A stretch of 11,153 nt of DNA from contig SVQS01000049.1 in the NCBI GenBank assembly GCA_015065205.1, positions 1 to 11,153 of the forward strand. The letters run 5' to 3'. Made by a program: the position numbers and the translations under genes. Numbering within the stretch: position 1 is the stretch's first letter; each line of letters opens with the position of its first letter. This document shows, one piece after another, positions 5,855 through 11,153 of this stretch. The DNA is from Oscillospiraceae bacterium. Lineage in GTDB: Bacteria > Bacillota > Clostridia > Oscillospirales > CAG-272. The notes beneath the pieces were generated by a model. That model was not told where the DNA came from. It was given only the letters and a program-made list of their open reading frames with translations, and made no database searches.

Positions 5855-7825
5855 TTATCTCTTTTTCTTCCCCTGACCGCTCTTTTTAGCCCCCGTCTTT
5901 TGGGTGGGGCGTGTAGGCGTTTTTGCACCACGTGTGGCACCTTTCGCGCCTTTTGCGTCCTTTTGGAGCGCTTTTTTAGTGCTTCTTGGGGAAGATGTTG
6001 GCTTTTTGCCGTTGTCCTTCCTTGGGGCGTGCGCGTTCGCGGGGCGAACAAGGCAGTCGGGTGTGTGACCGATGAGGTCGGTGCGGACTGCCTTTGTCAG
6101 CGCTTCGCGCACGAGGTCGGCATTTTGTGGGCGGTTGTATTGCAGGAGTGCACGTTGGAGCTGCTTTTCGTGATAATCGGTGGCAACATAAACGTTCTTC
6201 ATTGTCAAGGGGTTAATGCCCGTGTAATACATCACCGTCGATGCCGTTCCTGGGGTGGGGTAGTAGTCTTGCACCTGCTCGGGCGCATAGCCGTTTTTCT
6301 TTAGGCATACGGCAAGCTCAATGGCATCATTCAGCGTCGAGCCGGGGTGGCTGGACATCAAATAAGGTACAAGGTATTGCTCTTTTCCAATTTCGTGGGT
6401 GATGTCAAAAAACTTCTTGCGGAATTTTTCATAGACCTCAAAATTGGGCTTACCCATACAAGAGAGCACCGCCGACGAGCAATGCTCGGGTGCAACCTTG
6501 AGCTGACCGCTGACGTTATCTTTAACGAGCTTGCGGAAGAACGCATCGTTTTTGTCCTCGAGCAGATAGTCAAAACGAATGCCACTGCGAATGAACACCT
6601 TTTTGACGCGCGGCAGAGCCTCGACCTCTTCAATCAAGTGTTGATATTCGGTGTGGTCGACCTCAAGATTGGGACAGGGCTTGGGAGCAAGACATTTGCG
6701 AGAAGCGCACACGCCGTCCTTGAGCTGTTTTTTACAAGCGGGATAGCGGAAATTGGCGGTCGGGCCGCCGATGTCGTGGATGTAGCCCTTAAAATCGGGG
6801 AGCGCGGTAATCTTTCTTGCTTCTTCAATCACGCTCTGCTCACTGCGTGAGCGAACGGTTCTGCCTTGATGGAAAGCGAGGGCGCAGAAGTTGCATCCGC
6901 CAAAGCAACCGCGGTTGTGTGTGATGGAAAATTTGACCTCTTCGATGCCGGGCACGCCGCCTTTTTCTTTGTAAGAGGGGTGATAATCGCGCATATACGG
7001 CAGGGCATAAACGCGGTCAAGCTCGCTTCTCTCAAGCGGTGGCATCGGTGGATTTTGCACAAGCATTTTGCCGTCATAGAGCTCGCAAATGGCGCGGCCG
7101 TTGATGGCATCCTGATTTCTATATTGCACGCCAAATGCCTCGGCATACTTGCGCTTGTCGTTTTTGAGTTCATTATAATCAAAGGTTGCCGCCACATCGT
7201 AGTGGATGGCATCCTCGGGCTTGCAAAGATAAACGGTTCCGCGCACGTCGCGGATCTTTCTCACAGGCACACCGCGCGCAAGGAGCTCCGCGATGCGCAA
7301 AAGGATGTTCTCGCCCATACCGTAGGTGAGAATATCGGCGGTACTATCGACAAGAACAGAACGCCGCACCTTGTTATCCCAATAGTCATAGTGGGCAAAG
7401 CGGCGCAGAGATGCCTCAAGACCGCCAAGGATGATCGGCACGTCGCCATAGGCTTCGCGGATGCGGTTGGAGTAGACAATGACAGCGCGGTCGGGGCGTT
7501 TGCCCATCTCGCCGCCGGGGGAGTAATAGTCAAAGCTGCGGCGTTTTTTAGAGGCGGTGTAATGTGCCACCATACTGTCGATATTGCCGGACGTTACGAG
7601 AAAACCGAGGCGCGGACGACCGAATTCACGGAAAGCGTCACAGCTTTTGTAGTCGGGTTGCGAGAGGATAGCAACGCGATAGCCCGCGGCTTCAAGGACG
7701 CGAGAGATGATGGAGACGCCAAAGGACGGATGATCGACGTAAGCGTCACCCGTAACGTATACAAAATCAGGTTTATCCCAACCGCGCGCCACCATATCCG
7801 CGCGCGAGAGCGGTAGAAAGTTCAT
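5855..7825 (-). CDS. YgiQ family radical SAM protein
   Basis: A 656-residue protein. The N-terminal region (1-about 290) has the YgiQ signature VYVTGDAYVDHPSFG (22-36) and GGLEASLRR (134-142). The radical SAM core starts at ITHNRGCFGGCNFCAL, with the 4Fe-4S ligands C307, C311 and C314 in CxxxCxxC spacing. DIGGPTANFRYPAC (351-364) and a second Cys-rich stretch (C373, C378, C384) follow. APEHCS (445-450) and YYPTPGTAST (521-530) are also typical. The C-terminal 60 residues form a low-complexity Lys/Arg/Thr tail, which is frequent in Firmicute members. The family reaction is not known. Radical SAM chemistry with bound iron-sulfur cluster follows from the motif only. RBS GAGAGGAC lies ahead of the ATG at 7825. 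It may be co-transcribed with the two genes before it (31-bp gap). Confidence 0.95.
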   Translation of the reverse strand: MNFLPLSRADMVARGWDKPDFVYVTGDAYVDHPSFGVSIISRVLEAAGYRVAILSQPDYKSCDAFREFGRPRLGFLVTSGNIDSMVAHYTASKKRRSFDYYSPGGEMGKRPDRAVIVYSNRIREAYGDVPIILGGLEASLRRFAHYDYWDNKVRRSVLVDSTADILTYGMGENILLRIAELLARGVPVRKIRDVRGTVYLCKPEDAIHYDVAATFDYNELKNDKRKYAEAFGVQYRNQDAINGRAICELYDGKMLVQNPPMPPLERSELDRVYALPYMRDYHPSYKEKGGVPGIEEVKFSITHNRGCFGGCNFCALAFHQGRTVRSRSEQSVIEEARKITALPDFKGYIHDIGGPTANFRYPACKKQLKDGVCASRKCLAPKPCPNLEVDHTEYQHLIEEVEALPRVKKVFIRSGIRFDYLLEDKNDAFFRKLVKDNVSGQLKVAPEHCSSAVLSCMGKPNFEVYEKFRKKFFDITHEIGKEQYLVPYLMSSHPGSTLNDAIELAVCLKKNGYAPEQVQDYYPTPGTASTVMYYTGINPLTMKNVYVATDYHEKQLQRALLQYNRPQNADLVREALTKAVRTDLIGHTPDCLVRPANAHAPRKDNGKKPTSSPRSTKKALQKDAKGAKGATRGAKTPTRPTQKTGAKKSGQGKKKR

Positions 7826-7856
7826 AGGTTGTCCTCTCTTAAAAATTAATGTGTTG

Positions 7857-8351
7857 TCATCTGTGATGTTTTCTATAATTAACGGTAATCAGAATTGCTC
7901 CTATCATGAGGGAAAGCACAATAATGATTGGACCACCAATACGCGCATATCCTGCGTTTTTCTCAAAGTCGGCTGAAACACTACCTAGAGATAAATAATG
8001 ATTTCCATCATATTCAATAGCATAAATTCTATTATCGCTGTATGTAATGGTTATTTCATCACCTTTTTGCAATTTCTCAAAAAAAGAGTGGTCAATGTTG
8101 TCATAGCAGATTCCTGTTGCTTCAAAAAAGGAATCATCCTCAAACCAAACGCGAAAAGATGATGGTTGCGTATAACCGAAAATAACATCCCACCATGTAT
8201 CCTCGCGGAACTCAAACTCTGAAACAATACCTGTTTTCACTTCCAACTCGGTTGGCACCTTGTACGTGAACATCAGCATGACGCCGCAAGCAACCAAGGC
8301 AAGCGTTAAAACAACAATTAAAATGTTGATTCCTTGATAGGTGTTTTTCAC
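7857..8351 (-). CDS. Hypothetical membrane protein with two TM helices
   Basis: A 164-residue protein. TM1 covers about residues 8-29 and TM2 about 136-158, with a polar, beta-looking loop of about 105 residues between them (TGIVSEFEF, SFRVWFEDDSFFEATGICYDNI, KGDEITITYSDNRIYAIEY) and a basic end (YRKHHR). The loop is most likely outside the cell by the positive-inside rule. The start is GTG at 8349-8351, with AAGGA about 12 bases upstream. An overlapping ATG at 8351-8353 is in another frame and stops at once. It lies 32 bp after the GIY-YIG gene and 31 bp before the YgiQ gene. I do not recognise the family. The Cys22 in TM1 is lipobox-like (LVAC), but the hydrophobic run continues past it. 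Confidence 0.85.
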   Translation of the reverse strand: MKNTYQGINILIVVLTLALVACGVMLMFTYKVPTELEVKTGIVSEFEFREDTWWDVIFGYTQPSSFRVWFEDDSFFEATGICYDNIDHSFFEKLQKGDEITITYSDNRIYAIEYDGNHYLSLGSVSADFEKNAGYARIGGPIIIVLSLMIGAILITVNYRKHHR

Positions 8352-8383
8352 ATTGATTTTTCCTTTCTAAAACTTTACAAGAT

Positions 8384-8665
8384 TTAAACAAAGCCTTCGC
8401 CAAGATCGTTCCAATTAGGATTTTTACTTTCAACAAGAGAATTTTTCTTTTCGCGTGTCCAACGTTTTAGCCGCTTTTCGCAGGCGATGGCATCGTTGAT
8501 ATCGGAGAACTCTTCAAAAAAGACGAGCTTGTATATGCCATAGGTTTTTGTAAAACCCTCAATTTCTCCATTTTTATGCTCGCGCAATCTGCGCGCCAAA
8601 TTGTTTGTTACGCCAATATATAGCATTGCATTTGCCTTGCTGGCGAGGATATAAACGTAATACAT
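8384..8665 (-). CDS. GIY-YIG nuclease domain protein
   Basis: A 93-residue single-domain member of the GIY-YIG endonuclease superfamily. It begins MYYVYILASKANAMLYIGVTN, with the paired motifs YVY (3-5) and YIG (16-18). The catalytic Arg is R25 or R26 in LARRLREH, and the metal-binding Glu is probably E63 in ACEKRLKRW. The end, SKNPNWNDL, is typical of the widespread short UPF0213-like or UvrC-N-like proteins whose biological target is not settled. The start at 8665 was chosen because AGGTGA stands a few bases ahead of it. The longer frame to 8773 runs into the MITE-like repeat that begins 28 bp upstream. It may head a three-gene run with the membrane protein and YgiQ. Confidence 0.92.
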   Translation of the reverse strand: MYYVYILASKANAMLYIGVTNNLARRLREHKNGEIEGFTKTYGIYKLVFFEEFSDINDAIACEKRLKRWTREKKNSLVESKNPNWNDLGEGFV

Positions 8666-8692
8666 AGGATCACCTATTTGTTTATTTCTGTA

Positions 8693-8993
8693 TGTCATTC
8701 TGAGCGGAGGGCGGTGTGTACGACCACCGCCCGAAGTCGAACTTTTGCGGGTTGAGCGTAAGCGAACGAGCAAAAGAGCGAGCCCTTTGGCGAAGCGGGA
8801 TATGGCTACAAATCTCGGTGGCTTGTGGCTGGAATGTTACATTTGCTGTAGCAAGCCACCCAAACTCTAAACCATATCCCTGCGTCGCATTCGCTCCTCG
8901 GTTTTGTATCGGATCGTCGCCGCGAGCGGCTCACTCCCTCAACAAAACTTCGACTTCGCAAAACGCAGGCGTTTTTCTTCGCTCAGAATGACA
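8693..8993. mobile_element. MITE-like 301-bp element with 14-bp perfect terminal inverted repeats
   Basis: The left end TGTCATTCTGAGCG (8693-8706) is the exact inverse of CGCTCAGAATGACA (8980-8993). Nested inside are further inverted pairs. GGGCGGTG/CACCGCCC (8709-8732) forms a local hairpin. A 16-bp arm at 8732-8747 pairs with 8943-8958 with one mismatch. At the centre, GGGATATGG/CCATATCCC (8797-8880) encloses GGTGGCTTG/CAAGCCACC (8817-8860). The element carries no transposase. The 91-residue + strand frame inside it follows the repeat and resembles no protein I know. I see no convincing target-site duplication. With 8994-9115 it accounts for the gene-free stretch 8666-9115. Confidence 0.75.
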
Positions 8994-9048
8994 GGTTGAT
9001 TGTTCATTTGGTGATAATCGTTTGTTTTTAGCGGACGACCTGATGGAA

Positions 9049-9082
9049 GGCGGCAAGCCGCCACGAGATTGCAAGCAATCTC
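9049..9082. repeat. Two adjacent tight hairpins downstream of the TtcA-like gene
   Basis: GGCGGC-AA-GCCGCC (9049-9062) and GAGATTGC-AA-GCAATCTC (9065-9082) are perfect inverted repeats with two-base centres, separated by two bases. There is no T run beside them, so they are not a standard terminator. Their style (short perfect arms, tiny loop, tandem) recalls the 1285-1499 array, but the TCGATAT spacer is absent. Confidence 0.7.
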
Positions 9083-9115
9083 TTCGCCCCTGCTTTGCAA
9101 AACTGCGTATCGGCT

Positions 9116-9889
9116 TTATTCCTCTACGCCCTCTTCTTCATACGCCTTAATGCCTTGCATTCCGGGCATGATTTTAAAGCCGTCGATCTCGCCGCGCTGC
9201 ATCGCGCCAAAGATGCGATAACGTAGTCCGTTGTGCTCGCGGTCAAGCTTTGCAAGCAGTTGCTTCATTTCCTCGCGTTGCGTGTTTCCGTCCGCCGGGC
9301 AGGGGGATTTGATAACGGGCAAGTCCACCTTGTTGGCAAAGTAGCGCACCTCTTTTTCGGGCATGTAGATCATCGGGCGAATGAGTGTAATGTCCATTCT
9401 CGACAAGTAGGTCACCGGCGAAAAGCAGCCAAGACGTCCCTCAAAAAAGAGGTTGAGCATAAAGGTCTCAACGGCATCGTCAAAGTGATGACCGAGGGCG
9501 ACTACGTTGCAGCCGAGGTCCTTTGCCGCTCGGTGGAGTGCACCGCGGCGCATCTTGGCGCAAAGAGAACAGGGCGATTTTTCTTGTCGAATGTCAAAAA
9601 TGATTTTCGCAATTTCGGTTTTTGTAATATGATAGGGAACGTTCAATTCGTCGCAAAGCGCCTGAATGGGGGAAAAGTCCATTCCACCTTCAAAGCCCAT
9701 GTCCACGGTGATGGCAACCAGCTCAAATGGAACGGGATAAAAGCGGCGCAGCTCTGCCATGGCGCACAAAAGCGTGAGCGAATCCTTTCCGGCGGAAACC
9801 CCCACAGCAATCTTATCTCCGGGCTTTATCATCCCATAGTCATCCAAAGCCCTGCGCGTATAACTCAAAATTCGTTTGATATGTTCCAT
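9116..9889 (-). CDS. TtcA/TilS-family tRNA thiolation ATPase homologue
   Basis: A 257-residue PP-loop ATP pyrophosphatase of the tRNA 2-thiocytidine (TtcA) type. The family adenylates a tRNA base and replaces oxygen with sulfur, using an iron-sulfur cluster. Visible features are MEHIKRILSYTRRALDDYGMI at the start, the PP-loop VSAGKDSLTLL (S32-S37), CSLC (C107, C110), LGHHFDDAVETF (132-143) and a third conserved cysteine, C197, in SPCPADGNTQRE. These three cysteines are the cluster ligands in TtcA. The usual PP-loop is SGGKDS; here it is SAGKDS. ATG 9889 was chosen from the family N-terminus. A TTG six codons earlier (9907) would lie in the T run of a terminator. No clear Shine-Dalgarno is seen before either start. 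The exact tRNA position modified cannot be told from sequence. Confidence 0.88.
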   Translation of the reverse strand: MEHIKRILSYTRRALDDYGMIKPGDKIAVGVSAGKDSLTLLCAMAELRRFYPVPFELVAITVDMGFEGGMDFSPIQALCDELNVPYHITKTEIAKIIFDIRQEKSPCSLCAKMRRGALHRAAKDLGCNVVALGHHFDDAVETFMLNLFFEGRLGCFSPVTYLSRMDITLIRPMIYMPEKEVRYFANKVDLPVIKSPCPADGNTQREEMKQLLAKLDREHNGLRYRIFGAMQRGEIDGFKIMPGMQGIKAYEEEGVEE

Positions 9890-9905
9890 CTGTTCAGCAA
9901 TAGGC

Positions 9906-9935
9906 AAAAAGAGAACCGCAAGCGGTTCTCTTTTT
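9906..9935. terminator. Intrinsic terminator of the small acidic membrane protein gene
   Basis: AAAAAGAGAACCG (9906-9918), loop CAAG, CGGTTCTCTTTTT (9923-9935): 13 perfect pairs with T5 on both strands. It follows the stop at 9953 on the - strand and ends only 16 bases before the TtcA-like ATG at 9889. The downstream gene must therefore be reached by read-through or be started in or just after this hairpin. Confidence 0.88.
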
Positions 9936-9952
9936 GCTTACCTTTTGTGTTA

Positions 9953-10171
9953 TTAAGCTTCTTCTACAACTTCTTCAGCAACTTCTTCGGCAACCTCGGG
10001 GGCAACCTCTTCCTCGAGAAGGTCGTCTGCTTGGGGCTCCTCATCGTTGTCGATGTCAACGGTCAGCTTTCTGATGGCTCTGAGCTCAAAAGCTACGCCT
10101 GCAACAAAAGCGGCAACAGCGGTGACTGCTACGGATGCGATGATCCACTTTGCAACGGTGCTCTTTTTCAT
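9953..10171 (-). CDS. Small membrane-anchored protein with acidic tail
   Basis: A 72-residue protein. MKKSTVAKWIIASVAVTAVAAFVAGVAF is one hydrophobic segment (about 8-28). A short charged stretch (ELRAIRKLTVDIDNDEE) follows, then a Glu/Val/Ala tail (VAPEVAEEVAEEVVEEA, ending at 72). By the positive-inside rule either a membrane anchor with the tail outside or a signal-anchor is possible. There is no lipobox. The start was placed at 10171 because AAGGAGG lies just before it. An in-frame ATG at 10222 would bypass that site. It is followed by its own terminator, so it may be a single-gene transcript. I do not recognise the family. The low-complexity tail is compositionally like the tail of lgt. 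Confidence 0.82.
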   Translation of the reverse strand: MKKSTVAKWIIASVAVTAVAAFVAGVAFELRAIRKLTVDIDNDEEPQADDLLEEEVAPEVAEEVAEEVVEEA

Positions 10172-10250
10172 GTTTTTGTCCTCCTTAATTGTGTTTGATT
10201 TATATTTGTTAATAATGTTCAATGTTCAGTTTTTGCAGATATGGTAAAAA

Positions 10251-11036
10251 TTAATCATCAAAGCTGCAAGTGTCATATATTTTTTTTGCCTGCTCGGTTA
10301 GGCGACGTGCTTTTTCGTTTTTTTCTTGTGCTTGATACAAAATGAGCGGTTTGGAGATGCGTACCGAGGGGGCTCCGCCCTTGACGGCTTCGATCAGTAC
10401 ACTGCAAGGCTCACTCTCGGCATCGGCGTGAACAAAGGTCATTCGCTTTGGTTCAAGTCGAGAGTCGTGCATTGCTCCAAGCAGATCGGTCAATCTGTCG
10501 GGGCGCCAAACGCAAACAAATTTTCCGCCGTGCTTGAGGAGTCGCGCGGCACACGCGCAAAAATCGGCAATGTTGCCGCAAACCTCATGGCGGGCTATGT
10601 ATTTTTCATCGCTCTCATTCCTTTTGCCCGAGGTACATTTCATATAGGGCGGATTGGAAAGGACCAAACCGACCTCGCCGCCGATATTCTCGGGGCGTAT
10701 ATCTCGTACGTCGGCGCATAAAGGGGAGATTTTATCGGAAAAGCCGTTGAGAGCGGCATTTCGTGCAATCAAATCGGCAAAAGCGGGTTGAACCTCAACC
10801 GCAGTTGCACATTTGACCTTTCCCTTTGCCAAAAGCAATAAGGGAAGAATACCTGTGCCGCTTCCCAAATCGACGGCGTGCGTTTTAGGTGCAGACTTTA
10901 CAAAGGCCGCAAGCAAAAATGTATCGGTTCCAAAGGTCAGTCCTTGCTTTTTTTGAATCAGTCTGATCTGTTCGTTTACCGTATCGAACCGTTCATCATC
11001 AAAAAGACGAGGTGAGGGAAGAGGAGGATCTGTCAT
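10251..11036 (-). CDS. trmN6: tRNA1(Val) (adenine-37-N6)-methyltransferase family protein
   Basis: A 261-residue class I SAM-dependent methyltransferase of the TrmN6 (YfiC, B. subtilis YabB) family, which makes m6A37 in a valine tRNA. The N-terminus ERFDTVNEQIRLIQKKQGLTFGTDTFLLAAF is characteristic. The SAM-binding motif I is VDLGSGTGILPLLLL (55-69). The acidic end of beta-2 is VEVQP (80-84). The base-flipping catalytic motif is NPPY (128-131). Length is normal. RBS AAGGAG lies about 8 bases before ATG 11036. An extended hairpin lies upstream at 11060-11105. Orientation and spacing suggest it is a separate unit from the small acidic protein gene (79-bp gap). Confidence 0.93.
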   Translation of the reverse strand: MTDPPLPSPRLFDDERFDTVNEQIRLIQKKQGLTFGTDTFLLAAFVKSAPKTHAVDLGSGTGILPLLLLAKGKVKCATAVEVQPAFADLIARNAALNGFSDKISPLCADVRDIRPENIGGEVGLVLSNPPYMKCTSGKRNESDEKYIARHEVCGNIADFCACAARLLKHGGKFVCVWRPDRLTDLLGAMHDSRLEPKRMTFVHADAESEPCSVLIEAVKGGAPSVRISKPLILYQAQEKNEKARRLTEQAKKIYDTCSFDD

Positions 11037-11059
11037 ACTTCGACTCCTTGGTAGAATTG

Positions 11060-11105
11060 TAAGAGCGAAGGGGAACGGTAAAAAGCACCGCCCGCTTCGC
11101 TCTTA
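11060..11105. other. Extended inverted repeat upstream of trmN6
   Basis: TAAGAGCGAAG (11060-11070) is perfectly complementary to CTTCGCTCTTA (11095-11105). Further inside, GGG (11071-11073) can pair with CCC (11091-11093) and GGT (11077-11079) with ACC (11087-11089). There is no T run on either side. It could be a weak terminator for the gene to the right, a leader structure for trmN6, or a repeat fragment. Confidence 0.7.
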
Positions 11106-11120
11106 GGTAGCAAAGATGTA

Positions 11121-11153
11121 TTATGCTTCCTGGGGAGCGCCAACAGGGCAAGC
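11121..11153 (-). CDS. Probable 3' end of a small 4Fe-4S ferredoxin (partial)
   Basis: Ten codons before a TAA (11121-11123) on the - strand read ACPVGAPQEA. Small clostridial two-cluster ferredoxins end with this kind of motif: the last cluster cysteine, then Pro, then a short acidic end. The gene continues beyond the right edge, so the first cluster cannot be checked. The next - strand gene is trmN6, with the extended hairpin between them. Confidence 0.6.
   Translation of the reverse strand, partial: ACPVGAPQEA

Noticed and set aside
6866..7816. + strand reading frame of 316 codons opposite the YgiQ gene
   Set aside because: It is the complement of strongly conserved radical SAM coding sequence. 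No initiation signal is seen and no domain is recognised.
8286..8351. Lipoprotein signal peptide on the two-TM protein (LVAC at residues 19-22)
   Set aside because: The hydrophobic stretch continues for six residues after the cysteine and the N-terminus has only one Lys, so a plain TM helix fits better.
8716..8991. 91-codon frame inside the inverted-repeat element
   Set aside because: The frame follows repeat sequence, has no plausible ribosome binding site and no protein features. It is a by-product of the element.
9233..10198. + strand reading frame of 321 codons across the TtcA-like gene, a terminator and the small acidic gene
   Set aside because: It spans two well supported genes and a terminator hairpin, which no real gene on that strand would do here.
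8384..11036. Reading the GIY-YIG and trmN6 genes as the B. subtilis-like yabB-yazA cluster
   Set aside because: The two genes are about 1.6 kb apart with a TtcA-like gene, a small membrane protein gene and an inverted-repeat element between them. The GIY-YIG protein also ends like the separate short NPNWNDL type.

Overview
The window looks like chromosomal DNA from a low-to-mid GC Gram-positive anaerobe of the class Clostridia, probably an uncultured gut-type lineage (inference). The grounds are strong AGGAGG-type ribosome binding sites, consensus SigA promoters (TTGACA, 17 bp, TATAMT), MKK-type lipoprotein signal peptides followed by Thr-Pro-Glu linkers, clostridial-style FolD, YgiQ, TtcA-like and TrmN6 proteins, and what seems to be the end of a small clostridial ferredoxin. 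No genome-scale placement is possible from sequence reading alone.

Layout. Positions 1-1302 (+) hold the 3' end of lgt (prolipoprotein diacylglyceryl transferase), with an unusual acidic tail, overlapping by 17 bp with folD. An array of small hairpins punctuated by the heptamer TCGATAT follows directly (about 1285-1499), then a bidirectional terminator. Positions 1569-5644 form a module of two paralogous secreted lipoproteins on the - strand, with a small XRE-family repressor gene on the + strand between them. The repressor gene starts at a perfect 21-bp palindrome that carries two overlapping back-to-back promoters. One of them is a perfect consensus promoter pointing at the first lipoprotein. 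Each lipoprotein also has its own near-identical extended -10 promoter. I consider this the most interesting system in the window: a candidate self-contained regulator and lipoprotein locus.

Positions 5855-8665 (-) hold a possible three-gene run: a GIY-YIG nuclease, a two-TM membrane protein of unknown function and a YgiQ-family radical SAM protein. A 301-bp MITE-like element with 14-bp perfect terminal inverted repeats (8693-8993) lies just upstream. Positions 9116-11036 (-) carry a TtcA-like tRNA thiolase homologue, a 72-residue membrane-anchored acidic protein and TrmN6 tRNA methyltransferase. The last 33 bases look like the end of a ferredoxin gene.

How the genes relate: lgt, at the left edge, encodes the enzyme that would lipidate the two lipoproteins, although it is not co-transcribed with them. 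The right half is tRNA modification and housekeeping. The accessory content consists of the lipoprotein/XRE module and the three repeat regions (1285-1499, 8693-8993, 9049-9082).
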